Position numbers and translations under genes: made by a program | The notes under the pieces: model-generated | Told to the model about the DNA's origin: nothing | The model's database searches: none | What the model saw: only the letters and a program-made list of their open reading frames with translations | Source: Romboutsia weinsteinii | Lineage (GTDB): Bacteria > Bacillota > Clostridia > Peptostreptococcales > Peptostreptococcaceae | Direction of reading: 5' to 3' | Assembly (NCBI RefSeq): GCF_002250835.2 | Contig: NZ_NOJY02000007.1 | Location: forward strand, 87,765 to 151,764 | DNA: 64,000 nucleotides | Shown: piece by piece, positions 28,094 to 37,266 of the stretch | Numbering within the stretch: position 1 is the first letter of the stretch | Layout: each line of letters starts with the position of its first letter

Positions 28094-29833
28094 CTAAAGT
28101 AACTTAATAAGTCCTTCTAACTCTTCAGATAAAGTTTTTGCAAGTTCAAAATCAGTATCTACTAAAGCCCTTGCTATCTTTGTTTCAACAGCCTTTTTCT
28201 TTAGTTCTATTTCTAAATAATCTTTGTCAAAATGGTTAGCATGAATCATTCTTCTAAACTTTTTCATACTCATTTTTCTAATAGTCTTATCTTCAATCAT
28301 TAAAACATAATCCATACAATTATTTATAAATTGATAATCATGAGAAATCATTAAAATCGCACCATTATAATTTTCTATAGCATCTTCAAGTGCCATTTGA
28401 GAATAAGTATCTAAATGACTTGTTGGCTCATCAAGAAGTAACATATTTGCTTTACTTGATGATACTTTAGCCAATTGAAGAATATTTTTTTCTCCACCAG
28501 ATAAAGACCCTATCTTTTGCTTAATATAGTCTGACCCGAAACCATATTTTGAAATGTATGACCTTATCTCTCCGTAAGTTTCAAATCCAGCGTCGTAAAA
28601 CTCTTGAAGTATAGTATTAGACTCATCTAGTACTTCGCCTTGCATCTGAGATAAATAAGCCACTTCAATATCATTATTTATTTCAATTGAGTCATGATTA
28701 TTTTTAAAGATTGATCTTAATAAAGTAGTTTTTCCAACACCATTTGTACCAACAATAGCTACTTTATCATTAGACTTAATCTCGAAGTTAACATCTTCTA
28801 AAAGTACTTCATCAAAAGCCACACTAAAATCTTCAACTTTTAGAGCAACAGTTTCTTCTATTTCATTATTAGTAGCTAAATTGATATTAGGCTGTTTAAT
28901 ATCTACAAACGGAGCTTTTATTCTACGAGCTTCTAATCTTTCTTGTATTTTAACTCTAGCTTTTAATGCTCTACCGTTAGAGGCTTCTGCATTATAAGTT
29001 GCTCTCTCTCTTAACTTTTCTATTCGTATCTCATTTTTTGCTATCTCTTCATCATCAGCAATAGATAATTCTTGTAATTCAATTTTGGTTTGAAGTAATG
29101 ATAAGTTATAATCAATATACCTTCCATCAAATTCTTGAAGCTCTGTATTTTCAAGATGTATAATTTTGTTAAAACAATGATTTAATAAATATCTGTTGTG
29201 CGTAATAATTAACATTGTTTTTTTGTGAGAATTAATTAAATTCTTAAGAGAATTAAGATTTTCAAAATCTAAAAACACATCTGGTTCATCCATAATCATT
29301 AAGTCTTTATTATTAAGCATTTCCTTAATCACTTGGATAAGTTTGAATTCTCCACCACTAAGTTCAGATATCATTTTGTCTTTATGCTTGCTTAAGTTTG
29401 CAAGATTTAGTTTCCTATTAATATTGCTTTCGAAATCATCACCGTCAATTGCATCAAATGCATCTAAAGCTTCTTGGTACTTTTCTAGTAAAGTCTCAAT
29501 GTCTGAAGATGTTTCCATTTCAGTACATATAGATGCAATTTGCTCTTGTAGCTTAATAAATTCTTCTGCTATATATTCAAAAACTGAAGTTTCTTTTGCT
29601 TTGTCTCGCTGTAAGAACTGGCTTACATACCCAATTTTGCAATTTGGATCTATTTCTAATTTACCATCGAACAGGTATCTTTCTGGATCCATGATTATAT
29701 CTATTAGTGTACTTTTTCCGCTACCGCTTGCTCCTATAAAAGCGCAGTGTTGACCATCTTCTATTGTAAATGAAACATTATTATATAGATCTTTTTGCGG
29801 AAATGAGTAGGACAAGTTATCAACTTTTATCAT
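28094..29833 (-). CDS. ABC-F family ATPase
   Basis: 579 residues with two ABC ATPase domains and no membrane segment. Walker A motifs are GASGSGKST (about 33-41) and GTNGVGKTT (about 355-363). Signature motifs are LSGGEF and LSGGEK, with Walker B in LMIMDEPD and MLLLDEPTSHLD. A linker rich in charged residues joins the halves. ABC-F proteins act on the ribosome, and many protect it from lincosamides, pleuromutilins or streptogramins. The 28-residue C-terminal tail is short. The start at 29833 is preferred (GAGAGGTAATAAT before it) over an ATG seven codons upstream. The leader hairpin upstream suggests induction by ribosome stalling, as in known resistance ABC-Fs. Confidence 0.9.
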   Translation of the reverse strand: MIKVDNLSYSFPQKDLYNNVSFTIEDGQHCAFIGASGSGKSTLIDIIMDPERYLFDGKLEIDPNCKIGYVSQFLQRDKAKETSVFEYIAEEFIKLQEQIASICTEMETSSDIETLLEKYQEALDAFDAIDGDDFESNINRKLNLANLSKHKDKMISELSGGEFKLIQVIKEMLNNKDLMIMDEPDVFLDFENLNSLKNLINSHKKTMLIITHNRYLLNHCFNKIIHLENTELQEFDGRYIDYNLSLLQTKIELQELSIADDEEIAKNEIRIEKLRERATYNAEASNGRALKARVKIQERLEARRIKAPFVDIKQPNINLATNNEIEETVALKVEDFSVAFDEVLLEDVNFEIKSNDKVAIVGTNGVGKTTLLRSIFKNNHDSIEINNDIEVAYLSQMQGEVLDESNTILQEFYDAGFETYGEIRSYISKYGFGSDYIKQKIGSLSGGEKNILQLAKVSSSKANMLLLDEPTSHLDTYSQMALEDAIENYNGAILMISHDYQFINNCMDYVLMIEDKTIRKMSMKKFRRMIHANHFDKDYLEIELKKKAVETKIARALVDTDFELAKTLSEELEGLIKLL

Positions 29834-29856
29834 ATTATTACCTCTCTTTGTCATTT

Positions 29857-29883
29857 AAAAAGAGCTTATAAAAATAAGCTCTT
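29857..29883 (-). terminator. Leader terminator (candidate attenuator) before the ABC-F gene
   Basis: Ten-base perfect arms (aagagcttat / ataagctctt) are followed in the sense of the ABC-F gene by five T, 24 bases before its start codon. It lies inside the transcript leader, so it should end transcription unless it is disrupted. Confidence 0.65.
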
Positions 29884-29896
29884 CAATATATAATCT

Positions 29897-29941
29897 TCAA
29901 AGTCGCAATTTTGCAATTGATTGTATATATAGTAACAACAT
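29897..29941 (-). CDS. Possible 14-residue leader peptide of the ABC-F gene
   Basis: ATG to TGA encodes MLLLYIQSIAKLRL, 13 bases before the attenuator stem. A Shine-Dalgarno is weak (aaaaag), so translation is uncertain. Its place between promoter and hairpin is what a stalling leader would need. Confidence 0.35.
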   Translation of the reverse strand: MLLLYIQSIAKLRL

Positions 29942-29963
29942 TCTTTTTGGATTTACTTTTGAT

Positions 29964-29992
29964 AGAATAACATTTTTTACAACTAATTTCAA
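29964..29992 (-). promoter_or_regulatory. Promoter of the ABC-F leader
   Basis: TTGAAA and TATTCT are separated by 17 bases on the minus strand, about 20 bases before the leader ORF. Found by eye. Confidence 0.5.
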
Positions 29993-30110
29993 TCATTTAT
30001 GATAAAATTCATCTAATAAAATTTCATTAATTTCCTTGATTTCGCTATCATCTCTCACAAACTTTAAGCGTAAAGTTAATGCCTTAATAAATTTATACTA
30101 CTTTAAAAAC

Positions 30111-31259
30111 TTATGCTTTATATACTAAGTTCCCATCGATAAATGTATACAATACCTTAGCATCTGTATCCAACCCAAGTCTACCCTTAACGACTATGAC
30201 GTCAGCATCCTTACCTATTTCTAAGCTTCCTACCCTATCATCGACTTCCATCATTTTTGCCGGATTTATTGTAACCATTTTCCATGCTCTTTCACAGTCG
30301 AGTCCTTCTCTAACAGCTTCTCCCATATGATGATAAAGCGATTCTTCACTCAGAATAGGTGAGTCTGTAATAATAGCTACATTGACCCCTTTATCATCAA
30401 GCAGTTTTACTGCTTCAATGTCAACTTTGCGCCTCTCCCCCGGTGATCGATAGGTAGCAATCGGTCCATAACAGATATCACATCCACTTTCGACAATTTC
30501 ATCTAGATAATCCGTTGCACCCCACGCATGTTCTAATGAGAATCTTAGTCCATAGGCAGTTGCAACCTCTATAGCTGTTAGCATATCGTATTGAGTACAA
30601 TGAATTTTACATGGAATATCTCCCTTAAGTGCAGGTACTATGGCCTCTAAATTTGCATCATATTCTTGTTTTACTCCACCTTCTTTATTTTCCATATAAG
30701 TCTTAGCTTTAGCAAATGTGTCCCAAAGCACATGTGCTATTCCCATTCGTGTCATTGGCAGGCGAGACATACTACCATATCTATTTTTAGGATTTCCACC
30801 TAATGCTATCTTTAATGCACAAGGGGCTTTTATTGTCATATCAAAAATATTAGTACCATATGATTTAGCAGCTATGGCTTGCCCACAAAAAACATTTCCA
30901 CTTCCGGGTGTAATAAGTAGTGTTGTAATCCCATGTTCATAAGATACCTTAAACTCTCTAGCCAATGGATTCACCCCATATCTTGCATCAACAAAAGCAG
31001 TGTTAGGGTCTGTCATCTCATTAGCATCATCTACACCCATACTTTCGTTAAAGTCAAATAGTCCGATATGAGTATGGGCATCAATTAATCCTGGCATTAC
31101 ATACAGCCCTTTTGCATTGATTACTTCTGCTTCTTCATATATCAGTGATTTGCCAATGTCTACTATTTTACCATCTCGAAGTAATATATCCCCTTCAAAA
31201 GAAGGTGAATCCTCTACCATTGTACACAAGGTACCATTTATAATCAAAATCTCTTTCAT
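30111..31259 (-). CDS. Amidohydrolase family metal-dependent hydrolase
   Basis: 382 residues with the composite layout of cyclic amidohydrolases. A short beta domain at both ends surrounds a TIM barrel. Metal ligands are visible in PGLIDAHTHIG (His62, His64), KIHCTQ (His220), EHAWG (His244) and IITDSP (Asp299). The C-terminal NPAKMMEVDDRVGSLEIGKDADVIV is standard for the group (imidazolonepropionase, dihydroorotase and adenosine deaminase-like branches). The substrate is unknown. It is the last gene of an Opp transporter operon, so it may hydrolyse an imported peptide-like or amide compound. Its ATG shares one base with the stop of its paralogue (TAATG). Confidence 0.8.
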   Translation of the reverse strand: MKEILIINGTLCTMVEDSPSFEGDILLRDGKIVDIGKSLIYEEAEVINAKGLYVMPGLIDAHTHIGLFDFNESMGVDDANEMTDPNTAFVDARYGVNPLAREFKVSYEHGITTLLITPGSGNVFCGQAIAAKSYGTNIFDMTIKAPCALKIALGGNPKNRYGSMSRLPMTRMGIAHVLWDTFAKAKTYMENKEGGVKQEYDANLEAIVPALKGDIPCKIHCTQYDMLTAIEVATAYGLRFSLEHAWGATDYLDEIVESGCDICYGPIATYRSPGERRKVDIEAVKLLDDKGVNVAIITDSPILSEESLYHHMGEAVREGLDCERAWKMVTINPAKMMEVDDRVGSLEIGKDADVIVVKGRLGLDTDAKVLYTFIDGNLVYKA

Positions 31260-32374
31260 TAGATAATTACCTCCCCATTTACAATACTTTTAACAACCTT
31301 CGCTGCATAAGAACGAACAGGGTGGTCTGTAAAAATAGATATATCTGCATCTTTTCCTACTTCAATACTTCCAATACGATCATCAACACCTAGCATTTTT
31401 GCTGGATTTATACACATCATCTTTACTACTTCTTCTGCCTCTATTCCTGCTCGATATATTTCTATTCCATTCCATATAAATACTTCTCGCCCCTCTGAAC
31501 TTCCACCATTGCTATTGGAAAAAGCTATAAGGTTTCCGTTTTGTATTAATTCATTCACTTTTGATAAACTCATACTATGTTTTGCAAGTTGAGACATATA
31601 GTTTATATTACCTAGAATTATATTAGCAGATGCTTGTTTTATCTCTTCAATACAATCAGAGAACCCAAAGGCATCTACTATATTCAATGATACCTTCTTA
31701 TCCTCTAGTATATGTAATAACCCCGTAATTTCCCCCTTAGTACAAGCTGCACAAAACACTGGTAATTTACCTGTATCAAAAGCTGATAGTATTATTTCAT
31801 CACTCTCATTTAATTTTTCTTGTTTATTACATTTGGATTTTCGTAGTGTTTCTTCAAGAAGATAAAAAATTCCCATACGAGTCATAGGTAATTGTTTTTT
31901 TCCCCCGTATTCTTCTTTGACTTCTTTAGCTACACTACATTTTAGAGCTGCTTTATCTTTTACAATACGTTTATTCATCTTCATAGGTGCTGTCTTAAAT
32001 ACAGTAATCTGACCACCTACAATATTGCTGTTATCAGGTGCAATTCCAATGGATGTAATTCCACTTTTATAAAATTCCTGATTATTTACTTCATCAGGAT
32101 CTATGCTATAACGTATGTTCAGCTCTGGTGTAATGGGACTTGTTGCCTCTTTATTGTCCGCATACCTTGTTGGCATACCAAGAGCCCCGATAGATGAATG
32201 TGGGTCGATAAACCCTGGAAATATATGCATATTATCTGCATCAACTACCTTTGCACCCTCTCTTTTTATTCCAACTCCAATCTCAATAATCTTATTACCT
32301 TCTATTAAAATATCGCTACATTCAAGTACAGTACCATCTCCTATATGTACAGTGCCATTTTTTATTAAATACAT
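31259..32374 (-). CDS. Amidohydrolase-like paralogue lacking metal ligands
   Basis: 371 residues, colinear with the next gene and sharing LPMTRMGI, YRAGIEAEE-like and NPAKMLGVDDRIGSIEVGKDAD segments. Key positions differ: the H-x-H becomes HSSIG (His59 kept, Ser61 in place of the second His), the IHCTQ His becomes CAACTK, EHAWG becomes VDAFG, and TDSP becomes SNSNGG. The reading frame is intact and the protein is full length, so it looks like a kept pseudoenzyme rather than a decayed gene. It may pair with the active paralogue, to which it is translationally coupled. That partnership is inferred. Confidence 0.7.
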   Translation of the reverse strand: MYLIKNGTVHIGDGTVLECSDILIEGNKIIEIGVGIKREGAKVVDADNMHIFPGFIDPHSSIGALGMPTRYADNKEATSPITPELNIRYSIDPDEVNNQEFYKSGITSIGIAPDNSNIVGGQITVFKTAPMKMNKRIVKDKAALKCSVAKEVKEEYGGKKQLPMTRMGIFYLLEETLRKSKCNKQEKLNESDEIILSAFDTGKLPVFCAACTKGEITGLLHILEDKKVSLNIVDAFGFSDCIEEIKQASANIILGNINYMSQLAKHSMSLSKVNELIQNGNLIAFSNSNGGSSEGREVFIWNGIEIYRAGIEAEEVVKMMCINPAKMLGVDDRIGSIEVGKDADISIFTDHPVRSYAAKVVKSIVNGEVII

Positions 32375-32398
32375 TTTTTCATCTCCCCATATAACAGC

Positions 32399-32424
32399 AA
32401 GAGACGATCCTAAAATCGTCTCTT
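32399..32424 (-). terminator. Hairpin between oppA and the amidohydrolase genes
   Basis: Ten-base perfect arms (aagagacgat / atcgtctctt) lie in the gap between oppA and the next gene on the same strand. The T run on the minus side is weak, so it may stabilise or partly terminate the message and raise oppA over the downstream genes. Confidence 0.5.
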
Positions 32425-32456
32425 ACTAACCTATTTTAATATTCTCTCTTATTGAC

Positions 32457-34142
32457 CTATTTAACAGATACTTCTGTCCAATCAGTTTGACCAGTTGTAC
32501 TTACATGATATCCATCTACTTTTTTATTGATGTATGCACTGTCCATTGTTAGATATTGAGGTGCGATAATTGCAGTTCCTACTAGTATTTTTTCTGCCTC
32601 TAGATAAATATCTGCTAGTTTTTGTTCATCAGTTTCATTTTTTGCTTCTTCTAGTAATTCCTTAAACTTTTTAGAGTCCTCATTGTTCCATCCTGTTTTT
32701 TCTGCATTGAAGTTTCCACTTTCTGAATCAAACAGTGACAGGATACCGCTTGGCTCATTGTAATAAGGACCCCAACCAGCTGATGCCATATCATAGTCGC
32801 CTGCATCAATTTTTTCCCACATAATATTCCATTCCATCATATCAATTTCAACCTTAATTCCTAAAGCCTCTTCCCACGTCTGCTTCAATAGTTCAGCAAT
32901 TTTTTTAGATCTTTCATTTGTTCCACGACTTGCATAACGGATAGTAACTTGTGATGGATCAGAAGATTTGCCTAATTCTTTTAACCCTTCTATTAATAAT
33001 GCTTTCGGGTCTGGATTATCTTTTTTTAGTTGATCTACAATGTAATTTTTTCCACCAACTAACTCAGTGTAAGATTTATCCCCAATATTCATAGTATCTG
33101 GTATTGCAGATACTATAGTCTTTGCATTTCCGTCCCATACGGTTTCCTTAAGTCCTTCACGGTCCATTGCAATTGATAATGCTTGACGAATCTTAGTATT
33201 TTGTAAATATTCATTTTTCGTATTAAACATTATAAAGTCAGGTGCACCACCTGGAACTTCCTGGTTCACAGAATTATCTGCTGCCTCAATTTGTTTTGAC
33301 CAGTTAGGATCTAATGTATAAACAATATCTAACTCCTTATTAATAAACGCTTGAACAGCAGTTGCTTCTTCTTGAATAACCTTGTAGTTCAATTTTTCTA
33401 ATTTCATTTCATCAGCTTTCCAATAATTTTCATTTTTAGCTAATACCATTTCCGTGTTTTGATTCCAACTTTCAACAACGAAAGGCCCACAGTAAAGAGT
33501 CTTTTCTGGAGTTGTTCCATATGAACTTCCCCACTCCTCATATTTATCTTGTCTTACAGGATATAAAGAACATACAAGCTCTGGGAAATATGATGCTGGA
33601 TTTATCAATTTAATCTCTAAAGTCATATCATCTGGACAGCTTACACCTATTGCATTTGGATCTGCACCATTATATAGAGCATCATTAAATCCTTCGATAG
33701 TTCCTTCATATAACCATGCATTTGTAGCCGCTACCTTAGGGTCTGCCATTAATTTTAGCGTATACTCGTAATCTTTTGCTGTTATAGTTTTACCGTCACT
33801 CCACTTTCTATCGTCCTTAAATTTGAAAGTATAAGTTTTTCCATCTTCACTCACTGTGTATTCTGATGCACCAGCTGGTATAATCTCATTCTTATTGCCT
33901 TCTGCTGTTCTATCTCTAAGTAGTGGCTCTGACACCATGTTGTGTGCTCGATTGTCTGGTGCTGTCGTGTTTAAAATAGGATTAAGACCTACTACAACAC
34001 TACTAGACGAATAATTCAATACTTGCTCTGCTGTTGATTTACTTTCACCTTCTGTTTTCTCTGTGCTACTGCAACCTACAATAGATGATGAAACTAACGT
34101 TATAACAAATAAGCACGATAATAATTTCTTCTTAATTTTCAT
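32457..34142 (-). CDS. oppA: Oligopeptide ABC transporter substrate-binding lipoprotein
   Basis: 561 residues. The signal peptide ends in the lipobox SIVGC with lipid-modified Cys24, followed by a Ser/Thr/Glu-rich tether. The SBP_bac_5 fold is shown by RDRTAEGNKNEIIPAGASEY, WSDGKTITAKDYEYTLKLM, and IRQALSIAMDREGL segments. It captures peptides or other cationic or nickel-bound ligands outside the membrane and delivers them to OppBC. The true ligand is not known; the linked amidohydrolases suggest a compound with a hydrolysable ring or amide. It follows oppF in the same operon. Confidence 0.9.
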   Translation of the reverse strand: MKIKKKLLSCLFVITLVSSSIVGCSSTEKTEGESKSTAEQVLNYSSSSVVVGLNPILNTTAPDNRAHNMVSEPLLRDRTAEGNKNEIIPAGASEYTVSEDGKTYTFKFKDDRKWSDGKTITAKDYEYTLKLMADPKVAATNAWLYEGTIEGFNDALYNGADPNAIGVSCPDDMTLEIKLINPASYFPELVCSLYPVRQDKYEEWGSSYGTTPEKTLYCGPFVVESWNQNTEMVLAKNENYWKADEMKLEKLNYKVIQEEATAVQAFINKELDIVYTLDPNWSKQIEAADNSVNQEVPGGAPDFIMFNTKNEYLQNTKIRQALSIAMDREGLKETVWDGNAKTIVSAIPDTMNIGDKSYTELVGGKNYIVDQLKKDNPDPKALLIEGLKELGKSSDPSQVTIRYASRGTNERSKKIAELLKQTWEEALGIKVEIDMMEWNIMWEKIDAGDYDMASAGWGPYYNEPSGILSLFDSESGNFNAEKTGWNNEDSKKFKELLEEAKNETDEQKLADIYLEAEKILVGTAIIAPQYLTMDSAYINKKVDGYHVSTTGQTDWTEVSVK

Positions 34143-34248
34143 AGATCTATATCCCCCTCTTTATATAATATGCTTTCGGATTCCCAAGCCTTATATATCT
34201 AGCTCTTATCCCATATTATTTTAAAAATAACTTCCTTAATACCACCTA

Positions 34249-35244
34249 TTACAATACTTCTATTGTATTGCTTTTCTCAATTTCCTCAACCCTATGACAA
34301 GCAGTAAAATGTTCTTCACGAATCTCCCTTAACTTAGGCGTTTCTTTTTTGCACAACTCAGTTGCATACTGGCACCTTGCCACAAATCGACAACCTGGTT
34401 TTGGGTTAATAGGACTTGGTATCTCCCCCTCTAATGGAATTCTCTTTTTACGTTTTTCTTCTTCTGGATCAGGAATTGGAATTGCAGACATCAAAGCCTT
34501 TGTGTATGGATGTCTAGGATTTTCATACAACTCATGGCTATTTGCAAACTCTACAATATGCCCCAAATACATCACTGCTACACGATCTGAAATATGTTTT
34601 ACCATTGATAAATCGTGTGCAATAAATAAGTAGGTTAAATTTTTCTTTTTCTGTAATTCAATAAGTAGATTCACAACTTGTGCTTGTATGGATACATCCA
34701 GAGCTGAAATCGGTTCATCACATACAATAAATTCAGGCTCAATAGCTAATGCTCGAGCAATTCCAATACGTTGTCTTTGACCTCCTGAAAACTCATGTGG
34801 AAAGCGTAGTGCATGTTCCTTATTTAAACCTACAAGTTCCAGCATTTCATAAACCTTTGCTTTACGTTCTTCTCCTTTATATAATCCGTGAATATCAATA
34901 CCTTCTCCAATAATATCCTCTACTGTCATACGCGGATTCAAAGAGGAATATGGATCTTGAAAAATAATTTGCGCCCTTCTTGTAAACTTTTTCTTGCTCT
35001 TTTTGTCTAACTTATGAATATTTACTCCATCTAATAACACTTCTCCATCTGTTGCTTGGTAAAGTCCCATCACAGTCTTACCACATGTTGTTTTTCCACA
35101 CCCTGATTCCCCTACAAGACCCAATGTTTCACCTTTGTATATATGAAAGGTAACACCATCTACTGCTTTTAAAGTCTGACCTCTACCTACTTTGAAGTGC
35201 TTCTTTAGGTTATTTACATCTATTAAAACTTCTCTTTCTGCCAT
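34249..35244 (-). CDS. oppF: Oligopeptide ABC transporter ATPase OppF/DppF
   Basis: 331 residues. Walker A is GESGCGKTT, the Q loop is IFQDPYSSLNPRM, the signature is FSGGQRQRIGIARAL, and Walker B is FIVCDEPISALD. The C-terminal oligopeptide/dipeptide motif with PGCRFVARCQYATELCKKE carries four Cys that bind a [4Fe-4S] or zinc-like site in relatives. It pairs with OppD to power the pump. It lies 19 bases after oppD. Confidence 0.93.
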   Translation of the reverse strand: MAEREVLIDVNNLKKHFKVGRGQTLKAVDGVTFHIYKGETLGLVGESGCGKTTCGKTVMGLYQATDGEVLLDGVNIHKLDKKSKKKFTRRAQIIFQDPYSSLNPRMTVEDIIGEGIDIHGLYKGEERKAKVYEMLELVGLNKEHALRFPHEFSGGQRQRIGIARALAIEPEFIVCDEPISALDVSIQAQVVNLLIELQKKKNLTYLFIAHDLSMVKHISDRVAVMYLGHIVEFANSHELYENPRHPYTKALMSAIPIPDPEEEKRKKRIPLEGEIPSPINPKPGCRFVARCQYATELCKKETPKLREIREEHFTACHRVEEIEKSNTIEVL

Positions 35245-35263
35245 TATTATTCACCTTCTCGAA

Positions 35264-36289
35264 TCATATTTTAACCGTATTTTCAGGTAGTCCACTCTTA
35301 TCTGCCTTTGGATGATGTAACCAACAAGAGCTTTCTTGTGTTTCACTCAATACCTTAGTATCTGGATAATGTAGCCTGCAAATCTTCATTCCATACTCAC
35401 AGCGCGGAGAAAATGAACAACCTTTAGGTGGATTTATCAAATCAGGTGGAGTTCCTTTTAGCGAATACAATGTTTCTTTATGCATACTTGTAATCTTAGG
35501 TACAGAGTTTAATAAAGCTCTTGAATATGGATGCGTAGACTCATAGAAAATCTCATCTACAGTCCCACGCTCTACTACTTTCCCTGCATACATCACTTGA
35601 ATTCTATCTGCTACACTTGCTACTACACCCAAGTCATGTGTTACAAGAATCACTGCCATATTTAATTCTTTTTGCAATTCTTGAATTAAGTCCATAATCT
35701 GCGCTTGAATAGTAACATCTAATGCAGTCGTTGGCTCATCTGCTATTAAAATTTCAGGTTTACATGCAAGGGCAATAGCAATCATAGCTCTTTGTCGCAT
35801 TCCACCCGAGAATTCAAATGGATATTGATTCATTCTTTGCTTAGCATTTGGAATCTTAACTAACTCTAACATTTCTAAAGAACGTTTATACGCCTCTTGT
35901 TTGCTGATGTTATTATGTAATAAAATACTTTCCGCAATCTGGTCTCCAATTTTCATAGTTGGGTTAAGAGATGTCATTGCATCTTGAAATATCATAGAAA
36001 TCTTTCTTCCTCTAATATTTATCATATCTTTTTCTGGTTTCTTTAACAGGTCTTCTCCTCCAAATATAATTTGTGAGTTTTCACTTTTACCTATTATGGT
36101 ATTTTCCTTAGGCAATAGACCTAATATTGCTTTTGAAGTTACTGTTTTTCCACATCCTGATTCACCTACTATTGCTAATATTTCTCCTTTGTTTAAGTGG
36201 AAATCTACTCCCCTTACTGCGTGGGATTGCCCCGCATACGTTTTAAAAGATACATGTAAATTTTTTACTTGTAATATTTGTTCACTCAT
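35264..36289 (-). CDS. oppD: Oligopeptide ABC transporter ATPase OppD/DppD
   Basis: 341 residues. Walker A is GESGCGKTV, the Q loop is IFQDAMTSLNPTM, the signature is FSGGMRQRAMIAIAL, and Walker B is ILIADEPTTALD. The C-terminal Cys-rich segment is PKGCSFSPRCEYGMKIC. It follows oppC by 11 bases and has a GGGGGG Shine-Dalgarno. Confidence 0.93.
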   Translation of the reverse strand: MSEQILQVKNLHVSFKTYAGQSHAVRGVDFHLNKGEILAIVGESGCGKTVTSKAILGLLPKENTIIGKSENSQIIFGGEDLLKKPEKDMINIRGRKISMIFQDAMTSLNPTMKIGDQIAESILLHNNISKQEAYKRSLEMLELVKIPNAKQRMNQYPFEFSGGMRQRAMIAIALACKPEILIADEPTTALDVTIQAQIMDLIQELQKELNMAVILVTHDLGVVASVADRIQVMYAGKVVERGTVDEIFYESTHPYSRALLNSVPKITSMHKETLYSLKGTPPDLINPPKGCSFSPRCEYGMKICRLHYPDTKVLSETQESSCWLHHPKADKSGLPENTVKI

Positions 36290-36300
36290 TACAATCCCCC

Positions 36301-37257
36301 CTATTTTCTAAGCTTTGGATCTAGTGCATCTGATAAGCCATCTCCAATTAAATGAAACGATAACATCGTTAATATAATTAGTAAACAAGGGAAGAATAAT
36401 TGATATGGATAAAACATCAATTGCAATTGTCCCGCTGAAGCCAATGCTCCCCAACTGGTTTCTGGTGGTCTAACTCCTAGTCCAATGTAGCTTAGAAATG
36501 CCTCACTGAAGATAAATCCAGGTATAGACATTGTAACGCTAACCATGATAATTCCTAATGTATTAGGCAATAAATGCTTTATAATAATTCTACCTGTTGA
36601 AGCACCTAGAGCCTCTGCCGCTTGCACATAATCCTGTTCTTTGATTTGTAAAATCTGTCCACGCACCATTCGTGTGGTACCTACCCATGCTGTGATACTC
36701 ATGGCAAATACAAGAGAAAACATACTTCTTCCCATAACCATAGATAAAATTACAACAATAATCAAATAAGGTAAGTTACCAATTAACTCACATATTCTCA
36801 TAATTATATCATCGACAATACCACCTTTTAGTCCTGCTAAAGCACCTAACAATGAACCAATAACAAACATTACAAATGTACAACTTAGTCCAATATATAT
36901 TGAAATTCTTCCACCAACACAAACTCGAGTGAATAGATCACGTCCCATGTCATCGGTCCCAAACCAATGCTGTGAGCTTGGTGTAAGGTTCTTTTGTGTA
37001 GCGTCAATTTTCTGATAATCTATCCCCGTAAGTGATGGGCCAATAAATAATAGAAGTATAATTCCTATTAATAATACAAGACCCAAAATTGCCATCTTAT
37101 TAGATCTAAATCTCCTCCATACATCTGCCCAATATGTAATAGATTTTTGTCCAATGTCTTCATTTGACAATCCTACTGTTCCAATTCTTTCAAACATATC
37201 ATCTGCTTCTAAACAGACATCTTTAGAAAGAACATCCTGATCTATTATTTTCATCAT
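36301..37257 (-). CDS. oppC: Oligopeptide ABC transporter permease OppC/DppC
   Basis: 318 residues with a cytoplasmic N-terminal extension (about 1-50) and six transmembrane helices. The coupling (EAA) loop is EQDYVQAAEALGASTGRIIIKHLLPN. The HWFGTDDMGRDLFTRV segment is typical of OppC/DppC. It starts 9 bases after oppB. Confidence 0.93.
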   Translation of the reverse strand: MMKIIDQDVLSKDVCLEADDMFERIGTVGLSNEDIGQKSITYWADVWRRFRSNKMAILGLVLLIGIILLLFIGPSLTGIDYQKIDATQKNLTPSSQHWFGTDDMGRDLFTRVCVGGRISIYIGLSCTFVMFVIGSLLGALAGLKGGIVDDIIMRICELIGNLPYLIIVVILSMVMGRSMFSLVFAMSITAWVGTTRMVRGQILQIKEQDYVQAAEALGASTGRIIIKHLLPNTLGIIMVSVTMSIPGFIFSEAFLSYIGLGVRPPETSWGALASAGQLQLMFYPYQLFFPCLLIILTMLSFHLIGDGLSDALDPKLRK

Positions 37258-37266
37258 TCCCTCCTC

